Shown: piece by piece, positions 10,474 through 19,159 of the stretch
How the letters are laid out: each line of letters opens with the position of its first letter
Numbering within the stretch: the stretch's first letter is position 1
Assembly (NCBI GenBank): GCA_905221605.1
Contig: CAJNDS010002757.1
Span: forward strand, 954,501 to 1,018,500
Direction: 5' to 3'
Source of the DNA: Symbiodinium natans
Lineage: Eukaryota > Sar > Dinophyceae > Suessiales > Symbiodiniaceae
DNA: 64,000 bases
Program-made: the position numbers and the translations under genes
The notes under the pieces: model-generated
What the model saw: only the letters and a program-made list of their open reading frames with translations
What the model was told of the DNA's origin: nothing
Database searches by the model: none

Positions 10474-10596
10474 CCAAGGTTCCTGGAGTTTCACATCGGA
10501 CGTGGTGGGGAGCTCTTAGATCGCCGGGCCGAGCCCGACCGCACCGTGCTCCGAGCCCTGAGAGGGCTGCTAAGCCTGCAGCAGGCGCCAGCTTAG
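10474..10596 (+). CDS. Gene A terminal exon
   Basis: The acceptor GTTAAAACTGCAG follows a CCCTAAA run. The frame, phase 0 from the previous exon, reads PRFLEFHIGRGGELLD then RRAEPDRTVLRALRG and ends LLSLQQAPA with a TAG that overlaps CTTAGGG, the first repeat-like unit downstream. Product of the gene remains unknown; the C-terminal 40 residues look like a compact alpha/beta piece. Confidence 0.65.
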   Translation, partial: PRFLEFHIGRGGELLDRRAEPDRTVLRALRGLLSLQQAPA

Positions 10597-10599
10597 GGT

Positions 10600-10692
10600 G
10601 TTGGGGGTTCAGGGTTCAGGGTTTGGGGTTTAGGGTTTAGGGTTTAGGGTTTAGGGTTTAGGGTTTAGGGTTTAGGGTTTGGGATTCAGGGT
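10600..10692 (+). repeat. TTTAGGG array after gene A stop
   Basis: About ten TTTAGGG units with flanking TTCAGGG and TTTGGGG variants, beginning right after the stop codon. Confidence 0.85.
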
Positions 10693-10755
10693 CCCCTGAA
10701 TCCTACAAACCCTATATAAGCCCTCAACCTTGAACCCTAAAAACCCGGGATGCCA

Positions 10756-10840
10756 ATCAAAAAAAACTTTTTCCAATCAAGAAACAACTTTTTCCAATCA
10801 AAAAAAACTTTTCTCCAATCAAAAAACAAACTTTCCTTTT
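10756..10840. repeat. AATCAAAAAAACTTTTTCC repeat, left arm
   Basis: Four near copies of CCAATCAAAAAAAACTTTT in tandem. The same motif appears in reverse complement at 13665-13845, so the two runs bracket the 3-kb repeat island as an inverted pair. Confidence 0.7.
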
Positions 10841-10854
10841 TCAGATAGGAGGAC

Positions 10855-10985
10855 AAGAGGGAAGGGAGGAGGAAGGGAGGGACGGAAGGCAGGAAGGAAG
10901 GAAGGAAGGAAGGAGGGAGGGCAAGAAGGAAGGAAGGAAGGAAGGAAGGAGGGAGGGCAGGAAGGAAGGAAGGAAGGAAGGAAGC
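10855..10985. repeat. GGAA/AAGG microsatellite
   Basis: GGAAGGAA units with GGGAGGGC interruptions. Long open frames on both strands here are repeat artefacts (polar Gly/Arg/Lys on +, Ser/Phe/Leu/Pro on -). Confidence 0.85.
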
Positions 10986-10987
10986 AA

Positions 10988-11354
10988 TCTGAGGCCCCTT
11001 AACTAACTTAAAGTTGCTAAGTTTCTTGAAGCTCCTAAACTTCATTGAAGTCTCTAGGCGTTTTGAGGCCCCTAAACGTCCTTGAAGTCTCTAACAAGTG
11101 TTTTGAGGCCCATATACTCACGTAAAGCTTCTAAGTTCCCTGATGCCCCTAGTCTCTAAGCGTTTTGAGGCCCCTAAACTCCCTTAAAGTCTCGAAGTGT
11201 TTTCACGCCTCTGAACCCTCTTAAAGTTTCTCGGTTTCTTGAGGCCCCTAAACTCCCTTAACGTCTCTGAGCAATCTGAGGCCCTTAAACTCACCTAAAG
11301 TTTCTAAGTTTCTCGAGGCCCCTAAACTCCCGTAAAGTTTCCAAGCGTTTTGAG
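10988..11354. repeat. Degenerate minisatellite, unit about 37 bp
   Basis: About nine diverged copies of a unit like GAGGCCCCTAAACTCCCTTA followed by AAGTCTCTAAGCGTTTT. Each copy carries CCCCTAAACTCCC, so it may be derived from telomere-like sequence. Confidence 0.7.
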
Positions 11355-11360
11355 GGGAGG

Positions 11361-12103
11361 GCCTATTTTTTGGTTTTTTTTGTCGATTTTCTTGGTTTGT
11401 CCTAAGAAAACCACCATTCCCTCTATGTTTTTTAAAGGATTTGATGCATTTTCGTGGTTTTTCGTACGAAAAGCCGTAATTCCCTCTGTATTTTCATAGG
11501 AAAGCGCTATTTCTTGTAGGTTTTAGAAGGAAAGAAGGAAAGAAAGACAGGAAGAAAGGAAGGAAGGAAGGAAGAAGGACCAAAGGAAGGAAGGCAGAAA
11601 GGAAGGAAGGAGGGAAGGATGGAAAGAAGGAAGGAAGGAAGCCTAAACCCTAAACCCTGAACCCTGAACCCTGAACCCTGAACCCTGAACCCTAAACCCT
11701 AAACCCTAAACCTTAAACCCTAAACCCTAAATAAACCCGGGCCTATTTTTTGGTTTTTTTTGTCGATTTTCTTGGTTTGTCCTAAGAAAACCACCATTCC
11801 CTCTATGTTTTTTAAAGGATTTGATGCATTTTCGTGGTTTTTCGTACGAAAAGCCGTTATTCCCTCTGTATTTTCATAGGAAAGCGTTATTTCTTGTAGG
11901 TTTTAGAAGGAAAGAAGGAAAGAAAGACAGGAAGAAAGGAAGGAAGGAAGGAAGAAGGACCAAAGGAAGGAAGGCAGAAAGGAAGGAAGGAGGGAAGGAT
12001 GGAAAGAAGGAAGGAAGGAAGCCTAAACCCTAAACCCTGAACCCTGAACCCTGAACCCTGAACCCTAAACCCTTAAACCCTAAACCCTAAATAAAACCCT
12101 AAA
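11361..12103. repeat. Recent 380-bp tandem duplication
   Basis: The block starting GCCTATTTTTTGG at 11361 recurs at 11741 with an exact 380-bp offset. I see only two substitutions in the unique part (about 160 bp), plus length differences in the terminal CCCTGAA/CCCTAAA run. Each copy is unique AT-rich DNA, then an AAGG microsatellite, then a telomere-like run. Confidence 0.9.
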
Positions 12104-12228
12104 ACCCTAAACCCGAAACCCTAAACCCTAAATAAACCCTAAACCCGAAACCCTAAACCCTAAACCCTAAACCCTAAACCCTAAACCCTAAACCCTAAAC
12201 CCTAAACCCTAAACCCTAAACCCTAACC
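12104..12228 (-). repeat. CCCTAAA array before satellite block 1
   Basis: About 17 units including CCCGAAA and AATAAACCC variants; the last unit is cut to CCCTAACC where the satellite starts. The same CCCTAACC junction recurs at 13017-13024 before block 2. Confidence 0.85.
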
Positions 12229-12835
12229 AAGCGTGCTTCAAAGCCCAAGAAACTAGTTGAAAAAACATTGTGTTTGCAAGTGGGGGGGGGGGCTGCGCCC
12301 CCCCAAACCCCCCCGCCTCTTTTTTTTGAGCCGTGCAGAGCGTGACCCCCCCACGCTTCTTTTAAGCCGCACCAAGCGTGCTTCAAAGCCCAAGAAACTA
12401 GTTGAAAAACATCGTGTGAGCATTGTGTTTGCAAATGGGGGGGGGGGCTGCCCCCCCCCCCAACCCCCCCGCTTTTTTTAAGCCGTGCAGAGCGTGCTTC
12501 AAAGCCCAAGAAACTTGTTGACACCCATCATGTGAGCAGGGTGTTTGCAAATGGGGCTGGGGCTGCGCCCCCCCCAACCCCCCCCGCTTTTTTTAAGCCG
12601 TACCAAGCGTGCTTCAAAGCCCAAGAAACTAGTTGAAAAACATCGTGTGAGCATTGTGTTTGCAAATGGGGGGGGCTGCGCCCCCCCCAACCCCCCCCGC
12701 TTTTTTTAAGCCGTGCAGAGCGTGCTTCAAAGCCCAAGAAACTTGTTGACGCCCATCATGTGAGCAGGGTGTTTGCAAATGGGGGGGGGGGGCTGCCCCC
12801 CCCCGCTTTTTTTAAGCCGTACCAAGCGTGCTTCA
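12229..12835. repeat. Satellite block 1, alternating two-type repeat of about 118 bp
   Basis: Units begin CAAGCGTGCTTCAAAGCCCA and contain AACTAGTTG or AACTTGTTG, then a poly-G run, CTGC, a poly-C run and TTTTTTTAAGCCGT. Two types alternate: type A (ACCAAGCGTG, AACTAGTTGAAAAACATCG) and type B (GCAGAGCGTG, AACTTGTTGACACCCATCA). The G-run/C-run pair forms a perfect hairpin in every unit. Confidence 0.85.
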
Positions 12836-13022
12836 AACCCTAAACCCTAAACCCTAAACCCTAAACCCTAAACCCTAAACCCTAAATAAACCCTAAACCC
12901 TAAACCCTAAACCCTAAACCCTAAACCCTAAACCCTAAACCCTAAACCCTAAACCCTAAACCCTAAACCCTAAACCCTAAACCCTAAACCCTAAACCCTA
13001 AACCCTAAACCCTAAACCCTAA
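12836..13022 (-). repeat. CCCTAAA array between satellite blocks
   Basis: About 26 nearly perfect units, one of the longest arrays in the window. It joins the end of satellite block 1 (cut inside CGTGCTTCAAA) to the start of block 2. Confidence 0.9.
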
Positions 13023-13535
13023 CCAAGCGTGCTTCAAAGCCCAAGCAACTAGTTGAAAAAAACATTGTGTTTGCAAGTGGGGGGGGGGGGGCTGCGCCCC
13101 CCCAAACCCCCCCGCCTCTTTTTTTGAGCCGTGCAGAGCGTGAACCCCCCACGCTTCTTTTAAGCCGCACCAAGCGTGCTTCAAAGCCCAAGAAAACTAG
13201 TTGAAAAACATCGTGTGAGCATTGTTTTGCAAATGGGGGGGGGGGGCTGCCCCCCTGCCAACCCCCCCGCTTTTTTAAGCCGTGCAGAGCGTGCTTCAAA
13301 GCCCAAGAAACTTGTTGACGCCCATCATGTGAGCAGGTGTTTGCAAATGGGGGGGGGGGGGCTGCGCCCCCCCCCAACCCCCCCCCCGCTTTTTTTAAGC
13401 CGTACCAAGCGTGCTTCAAAGCCCAAGAAACTAGTTGAAAAACATCGTGTGAGCATTGTGTTTGCAACTGGGGGGTGCTGCGCCCCCCCCCCCCAACCCC
13501 CCCGCTTTTTTTAAGCCGTGCAGAAAGGAGTGTCT
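13023..13535. repeat. Satellite block 2, copy of block 1 with one unit fewer
   Basis: It repeats the same order of units and the same oddities as block 1 (an unusual first unit with a CCTCTTTTTTT stretch and a short second unit with CCCCCCACGCTTCTTTTAAG), so the whole block was duplicated after it formed. Length changes are mostly in G and C runs. Confidence 0.85.
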
Positions 13536-13654
13536 GTTTTGCCGCCCAAGACATATATATACACATATATATATACACACATGCACACTAAACTATACAT
13601 ATCTTTGCGTCGAATGCGGTATCGTCCAAGAGAGGCAAAACCCCTTGTAGACTA

Positions 13655-13850
13655 CCAAGGATTTTTTTGATTAGGAAAAAGTTTTTTTTGATTCCCGCTT
13701 CTCGAATAAATTCATTCTAGATCTCTTATAAAATACCCAAAGAAAGTTTTTTTTGATTGGAAAAAAGTTTTTCTTGATCTTTGGAAAGTTTTTTTAGATT
13801 GGTCGGGAAAAGTTTTTTTTTGATTGGAAAAAAAATTTTTGATGGTTTTC
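13655..13850. repeat. GGAAAAAGTTTTTTTTGATT repeat, right arm
   Basis: Five to six near copies of GATTGGAAAAAAGTTTTT, the reverse complement of the motif at 10756-10840. Confidence 0.7.
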
Positions 13851-13897
13851 CCGTAAAAACCCCAAGCCCTAATTAGACCTTCTAGGCCCCCAAACAG

Positions 13898-13973
13898 AGG
13901 GCATGGTGAAGCTGAGAGGCCCTGGCCCGGCCGGCGTCCATGTCAACCAGTTCCATGCAGGACGGCTTCGAGG
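13898..13973 (+). CDS. Candidate exon ending at GTTTAGGG
   Basis: After CCCAAACAG the frame (two leading bases) reads GMVKLRGPGPAGVHV then NQFHAGRLR. The donor CGAGG|GTTTAGGG begins the telomere-like run. Product unknown. Confidence 0.55.
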
Positions 13974-14517
13974 GTTTAGGGTTTAGGGTTTCGGGTTTAG
14001 GGTTTATAGGGTTTAGGGTTTATATGGCGTAGGGTTTAGGGTTTCGGGTTTAGGGGCTTCGGGTTTTGGGGTTGGAGGTTGAGGGCTGAGGGCACATAAA
14101 ATCCGAAATCTCGGATCATAAAAAAAGCCCTGAGCCGGTTAAAGGACATAGGGGAAGGACTAGGCACCTCACCATAGTAGACTCTACAACCTTGATGGTT
14201 CTCACTGGGGAACTGGGAACTTGTTCTCCCATGAGGGTTATCTAAGTTGGGATAGAAGGAGCCTAAGCCCCTAATTCCCTATGAAGATGCAGAGACACCG
14301 CACCTGTGGCTTGAACCCTCACAGTGCCACAGCACAGTCCCACTTCTAGGCCCTAGAGCCCTTTACAGCCCCTAAACCCCATGAATCTTTACAGCAGCTC
14401 GTCCCTATAACCTTTTACAACCGCTAAGCTCTACACAAAGCCTTAAGCCCTCGGCCCCAAACCCGAAACCCTAAACCCTGAACCCTAAACCCTAACCACC
14501 CTTCGCTCTCCTGGGAG

Positions 14518-14592
14518 GACGGCGACAGCTGGGGAGCTGATGCGGCTTTCGTCGGCTGGCGCAGCGCCGTGTCCGACCTCGAGGAGGCCTAA
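14518..14592 (+). CDS. Candidate terminal exon
   Basis: After a CCCTAAA run and the acceptor CTGGGAG the frame reads DGDSWGADAAFVGW then RSAVSDLEEA and stops at TAA inside CCTAAACCC. GC-rich third positions favour this frame; another frame without a stop fits the phase of the exon at 13898 and cannot be excluded. Confidence 0.5.
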   Translation, partial: DGDSWGADAAFVGWRSAVSDLEEA

Positions 14593-14615
14593 ACCCACCC
14601 CCTCCCTCCGAAGTT

Positions 14616-14870
14616 TAGGGTTTAGGGTTTAGGGTTTAGGGTTTAGGGTTTAGGGCTTAGGGCTTAGGGTTTAGGGTTTAGGGTTTAGGGTTTGGGGCCT
14701 CCTAAAGGGGGGGTTTTGGGGTTTTTGGGGCCTTGAGCCCCCTTGTCGGTTGCTTTGTGGGGGTTGGGCGTGGGGATTGGTAGATTTGCAGGGTTTCTGT
14801 TCTAGGGTTTAGGGTTTAGGGTTTAGGGTTTAGGGTTTAGGGTTTAGGGTTTAGGGTTTAGCGTTTAGGG
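14616..14870 (+). repeat. TTTAGGG arrays around a G-rich spacer
   Basis: TTTAGGG runs at 14616-14690 and 14805-14868 flank a TTTTGGGG-rich stretch and end in a poly-G run (14869-14882). Confidence 0.85.
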
Positions 14871-14884
14871 GGGGGGGGGGGGCA

Positions 14885-15190
14885 TTGTCGAATACACGCA
14901 ATTGTGAGAGTGTAAGTGCGCAAGTGGTGCAAACGTGCACAGGTGTAGTGCGTAAGTGTGTATACGTGCGTAAGTGTGTAGGAATGTAGGTGTGTAAATG
15001 CGAAAGTGCATGTGTAAGTGTGTAAGTGTGCGTAAGTGTGTCGGAATGTAAGTGTGTAAATGTGAAAGTGCATGTGCAAGTGTGCAGGTGTGCAAGTGTG
15101 CACAAGTGTGCATGTGTGTAAGTGCGTAAGTGTAGATGTGTAAGTGTGTAAGTGTGTGTTCTCGCGCGCATGTGTGCGTGTGCGATTGTG
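14885..15190. repeat. TGTAAGTG minisatellite
   Basis: About 300 bp of GTGTAAGTGTG / GTGCATGTG units. It produces three long minus-strand open frames rich in His and Thr, which are repeat artefacts. Confidence 0.85.
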
Positions 15191-15429
15191 TCCATGAATA
15201 CGCATTCAGCAAGAGGCCCAGAATCCGAAACCAAAATGTTTTCTGGAACGAACACTTAAGCTGACGCCAACGTAGCCGAGGCCGTCTGGAAGGGAATTGC
15301 CTTCCCCGAGTTCCTGGGATTGATTTAGACATCACCTGAAAATCACTCAGGGCCCCTAGATTCCCTTCTATACTCCCTTCAGATGGCCCCACATAGCTCA
15401 CGGAAGTTTAATTTTCGCAGGGCCCACCC

Positions 15430-15505
15430 GACTAAACCATAAACCCTAAACCCCAAGCCCTAAACCCTAAACCCTAAACCCCAAACCCTAAACCCTAAAC
15501 CCTAC
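15430..15505 (-). repeat. CCCTAAA run before gene C
   Basis: About nine CCCTAAA/CCCCAAA units followed by poly-C, 50 bp before the exon at 15556. Confidence 0.8.
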
Positions 15506-15555
15506 TCAATCCCCCCCCCCCCCCCCCTAAAAACCCAGGCTCCACACGGCTGCAG

Positions 15556-15629
15556 GCCACCTACTGGCGGAGGTCGCAAGGTCTGGGCTGATGCCGGACA
15601 TCTTTGCAGCCATGATGGAGCATCCGCCC
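15556..15629 (+). CDS. Gene C, first recognised exon
   Basis: The acceptor is CGGCTGCAG. The frame (two leading bases) reads HLLAEVARSGLMPDIF then AAMMEHPP. With the donor CGCCC|GTGGCT it ends in phase 0, which matches the next exon. The frame stays open to a TAG at 15666, so a longer exon is possible. The gene start is upstream and was not found. Confidence 0.55.
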
Positions 15630-15892
15630 GTGGCTCCTGGGACTCTAGGGACTTTACGGGGGGGTTAGGGGTATAGGGTTTAGCCCTACGCTATGAACCC
15701 GAATGCATATGAACCCTACAAGCCTTCTAAAGGTGCTCTGAACCCCAAGCCCTAAACCCTGAACCCCTCTTAAGCCCAAAGCCCTAAAAACGCCCCTACA
15801 AAGGCCCCGAGCCGCCTTCTAAAGGTGCCATATATATGCCTTAAACCCTGAACCTTAACCCCTAAAGCCCTAGCAGCCCGACATTAATAAAC

Positions 15893-15932
15893 CCTAAACC
15901 CTAAACCCTAAACCCTAAACCCTAAACCCTAA
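15893..15932 (-). repeat. CCCTAAA run in gene C intron
   Basis: Five to six perfect units directly upstream of the exon at 15949, opposite in orientation to the TTAGGGG-type units at 15664-15682 near the start of the same intron. Confidence 0.8.
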
Positions 15933-15948
15933 AGGCCCCGAGCCGCAG

Positions 15949-16037
15949 GTTGGCATGGGCGGCACCACCCTCCCCCAGGGCCGCGAGCCCTCGGATGTGC
16001 AGCCGCCACGCAGCCCGCGCTTCCAGTCGACCCTTGG
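15949..16037 (+). CDS. Gene C exon, proline-rich linker
   Basis: The acceptor is GAGCCGCAG; the frame, phase 0, reads VGMGGTTLPQGREPSD then VQPPRSPRFQSTL and ends GG|GTGAAA in phase 2. The next exon supplies one base to complete the codon. The composition suggests a disordered linker. Confidence 0.6.
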
Positions 16038-16079
16038 GTGAAAGCCCTTCCTCGGTTCTTACCAGGGTACATATGTGTA

Positions 16080-16179
16080 CATGTGTATATATATATACAC
16101 ATTTATAGATAGGTAGATCATATATATATATATAAAGACATAAAAATTAGCAAATACAAAATAAATACATGAATCTATC

Positions 16180-16210
<31 letters not shown>

Positions 16211-16225
16211 GAATATACATATATA
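16080..16225. repeat. TATA microsatellites
   Basis: Several (TA)n and GATA/ACATA runs inside the intron between gene C exons. Confidence 0.85.
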
Positions 16226-16380
16226 CCTGCACACACTTTGGGGGTTGTATAGGGTTTGAAGGTCGGTAGGGCTTATTCGGGTTTTGTTGGGTTCTTATCG
16301 GGCTTCGAGGGGTTACATGGGGTTTATGTAGGGTTTAGGGTAGCCTTCAAATGGGGATCTTAGCTGCCTTCGCCCCCAAG

Positions 16381-16488
16381 GATGAGTATCCCGGGCTACA
16401 ACATGAAGCCCGTGAACCGCTACGAGGAGCGCGCCCTGCGCATGTGGGGGGATGAGGAGATCGAAGAGAACTGGGATCCCGTCTCCGG
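16381..16488 (+). CDS. Gene C exon
   Basis: The acceptor is TTCGCCCCCAAG. One base completes the previous codon, then the frame reads MSIPGYNMKPVNRYEERALR and MWGDEEIEENWDPVS, ending GG|GTTGCT in phase 2. The ATG at 16382 could look like a start, but the phase fit upstream suggests it is internal. Confidence 0.65.
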
Positions 16489-16632
16489 GTTGCTGAGTTT
16501 ATGGGATTTATTGGGGTTCTCTTGTGATTGTTCATGTGAGTACTAGTATGGGTTACTAGTCCCTTTTTTCTTGGAGATCCCTAAAGCCCATAAAGCCCAA
16601 GCGCTTGATTGAATTCATGATCCTAAGGTCAG

Positions 16633-17625
16633 GCTGGGGCTTTCGTACATCGACCTGACCCCCGCCTGCGACTTGCCCCTCCAAGTCGCCATGTGCTTCC
16701 TCAGCGCCGCCCTGTGGCTCTGGCGGGCTTTGGAGCTTTTGGGCGAGAACTGCGGAGGAGACGCTTGGCTGGACATCTACATCTTCGAGGACATCTGGTC
16801 TGCCCCAGAGGCCGCCAAGCGCCTGGCCGTGCAATACAGCCTCAAGCGCGCCATTCTGGAGCTCGTGGACTACGCGGCCAACATGGCGGACCACCAGCTG
16901 CTGCCCGGTGCGCGGCTGGCGGTCCAGCGCAGCGGCTACCTGCTCCTGCGGAAGGTCACCGCGCGCTTCGGCGTGGCCGAAGATGGGCCGAAGGTCATGG
17001 CCCAGCTCAAGCGTTACTTCGCTGCCGCACGGGTGAATCCCCTTTGGTCTCCGCCTCTTCTCCCAGTCTCGGATGCCGTCTTCATAGACATACTGTCAGG
17101 GAGGCTTCACGCAGCATTTCTTGAGAAACTGCACTCCTTCACGCACGAGTCCGACTCATCGGTTCTGCCCCAAGCTGTGCCAGAGTACACCCTCTATGAA
17201 GCGGCGCTTCTGGGTGGAGGTGAGGTCAACCTCACCTACGCACGCTATGAGCTGATGGGGGCTCTGCTCCGTGACACGCACAACACGTGGTCGCAGGTTG
17301 AGTCCGTGCTTGCTGACGCGCCCTTCCACCAGGACGCCGCCGGCTTCGTGTCGGGCCAGCGCCCAAGGCCAAAGTGGGCTTCCCACGTTGCTGAGTTCTC
17401 GGCCGTGCGGGGCTTGCGCGTGGATGCAAGCAGTGGCACAGCGAGTCTGTTGCTGGCACGGCCCGCGGCCAACGCGCCGGCACTGTTCTCGCTGGCCGAC
17501 GTGGCAGCTGTACTCGGCCTCCAGGACACGGAGCCCATGGCAGTCATGCTCGACCCCCCGGCGCAGCCGGGGGCCGGCATAGCGGAATATCCACATCATC
17601 CTTTTCAGCGTGTGACCGTCGCTAG
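16633..17625 (+). CDS. Gene C main exon, about 330 codons, unknown globular protein
   Basis: This is the longest exon in the window. The acceptor is CCTAAGGTCAG, and one base joins the previous exon in phase. The frame reads LGLSYIDLTPACDLPLQVAM at the start, then a hydrophobic stretch (FLSAALWLWRALELLG), WLDIYIFEDIWSAPEAAK, and a helix-rich middle (LQRSGYLLLRKV-like, TARFGVAEDGPKVMAQLKR). The second half includes YTLYEAALLGGGEVNLTYAR and RPKWASHVAEFSAVRGLRV. Codon bias is strong and even throughout, so it is one exon. The donor is probably GCTAG|GTTTGT at 17625; read-through reaches a TAG at 17674. I do not recognise the family; an alpha-helical enzyme or scaffold is possible. Minus-strand open frames here are shadows. 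Confidence 0.75.
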
Positions 17626-17743
17626 GTTTGTTGGGAATCTCCTAATAACAGGCAATAACCGTTGGGTGGAGTAGCGATGCTGACACTTCTCCACAGTTCA
17701 GTTTTTGGACCGAACCCCCGAACCCAAACCATTCTTCTTGCAG

Positions 17744-17856
17744 AGGTAAGCCCTGGCGACGCCAGCCGCGTGGCCGAATCTGCGCTCCTGCATGCGGCAA
17801 TGGCAGTGCAGCAGCTGGCTTCTGGTACCGAGGACGGGCTCCCGTGTGAAGCTTAG
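17744..17856 (+). CDS. Gene C terminal exon
   Basis: A good acceptor (CATTCTTCTTGCAG) is followed by a frame reading VSPGDASRVAESALLHAAMA and ending DGLPCEA with TAG. The exact join to 17625 is not settled: donor phase 2 and acceptor phase 1 (or 0 at 17746) do not match, so either the donor lies earlier (for example CAGCGT|GTGACC) or a small exon is missed. Confidence 0.55.
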
Positions 17857-18911
17857 GGTTGACAGGTTACGGTTGCTTATCTTGTTTGCGTTAAGGTTGT
17901 TAGGTTCAGCCCTCATGTTCTAGCAGCTATATTCAGGATTCCGATTATGGGGTCTAGGATTGCGGACATATTGATGCGATGGGCGGTGCGTTCAAGGCAT
18001 CTTTGTGCAAGCTATGCCTGATCATCCATCCCAACAGGTAGCAACGTGCAAAGCCCTGGGACCAACAGCATTTCAAATGGAGTTCAAAGGCACAGGAAGG
18101 AACTACAGGCCCGCCACATCTATTAAGCTTTCCTAAATGAAGCATCTTAAGTTTCTGCGCCCGGGCAAAAGAGGTGGCTTTCCGGGCTCCTTTCCCTACA
18201 CGAGACTGCGACCGCGGCCTGTGCAAGGCGGGCAGATTGCAAAGCTTTCTGCCAGAACCTTAATCCTGGTCCTGGTTTGTGGGTTCGGGTATTTAAACCC
18301 CAAATCCGTCACCTTGAGCTCTCAACCCACCAGGGCTTTCACGGATGTCCTGGGTACCTGAGTGCCACTCTTTTTAACCTTGTTCGGTTCTTCCTGGGCT
18401 TGTCGGAGCTTTCTGTGTAAGCATCCCTCCACCCGCAGAGAGCGTACGCTTAGGGCTTCGAGGTTTGGCTTGAGGGCCTTCGGGATGCAGGCCGGGCTTG
18501 TAGGAGCTTAGTGTTTCGGCGCTGGGTACCCCGGCGACCCCTCAGTGCTACACAGGGTTTTGAGGCCACTAAGCCCCACCCTGATTCCTCAACCCTTTAA
18601 GGCCTAAAAACCCTTTCATTGCTAAGAATCGGTACGAAGGACCCTACAGTTCAACCCACTTTCAGAGTTCAAGTTCCCTGAAGCACCAGTAGGCAAAAAT
18701 GACACGAAACCCTAAATCATAGGTTCCCTTTAGGACCGGAAGCTCCCATTAGGAACCGTAACCCCTACGAACTCGAAACTCAAGGCCCCAACATAGGGGT
18801 CGGAATTATTACTAGTAGTGTTGTCCCTGTGTAATCATACGATAACAGCTCCTAAAACCTTATTCCAATCATTAAGGCCCCTATAGTACATCTTGGAACA
18901 AACTCATCCAG
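17857..18911. other. Intergenic region with one family A element
   Basis: After the gene C stop I see no supported exon; frames at 17954-18361 lack bias and splice sites. A family A inverted-repeat element lies at 18793-18888. The 3' end and polyadenylation signal of gene C cannot be placed. Confidence 0.45.
18793..18888 (+). mobile_element. Family A inverted-repeat element, copy 1
   Basis: It starts ATAGGGGTCGGAATTATTAC, has the inner motif TAGTAGTGTTGTCCCTGTGT, and ends AAGGCCCCTATAGTA. The ends are inverted (about TACTATAGGGGcC). Length about 96 bp, no open frame. Copies also at 28600, 30671, 52292, 52757 and, reversed, 63394. Confidence 0.75.
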
Positions 18912-18977
18912 GCGCTCCCCAAGGTTCTGCGGTCGAAGCTCGCGCCCATCTCGCACCTGCGCACCGAGGCCTGGGGG
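18912..18977 (+). CDS. Candidate exon, phase 0 both ends
   Basis: The acceptor is CTCATCCAG; 22 codons read ALPKVLRSKLAPISHLR then TEAWG; the donor is TGGGG|GTGTTG. Bias is strong. Product unknown. Confidence 0.6.
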
Positions 18978-19108
18978 GTGTTGTGACAGGGTTTATAGGG
19001 TTTAGGGTTAGGGTATAGGAGGGTTCTATACACCAGATCTTCAAAAGCAGAGCCATCACGAAGCCCAAATCAGAGCCTCTTGACACCGCCCAAAGCCCGG
19101 ACTCCGAG

Positions 19109-19146
19109 GCGTGGGATGTGCCCTCCAGGCACGAGCTTGTCTTGGG
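19109..19146 (+). CDS. Candidate short exon
   Basis: The acceptor GGACTCCGAG is followed by AWDVPSRHELVLG and the donor TTGGG|GTCGCG. Phase 0 at the start fits the exon at 18912-18977. The exon is short, so this is tentative. Confidence 0.4.
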
Positions 19147-19159
19147 GTCGCGGCGTTTT

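Noticed and set aside
10730-11045. Lys/Gly-rich (+) and Ser/Phe/Leu-rich (-) frames
   Set aside because: AAGG microsatellite translation.
12216-13578. Long frames on both strands across the satellite blocks, up to 188 codons
   Set aside because: They come from poly-G/poly-C runs and the repeating unit and change frame with each run length.
14851-15401. Three overlapping minus-strand frames of 115-178 codons rich in His/Thr
   Set aside because: They translate the TGTAAGTG minisatellite in each frame; no biased codons or splice sites.
17156-17599. Minus-strand frames of 83-147 codons
   Set aside because: Shadows of the strongly biased gene C exon on the + strand.
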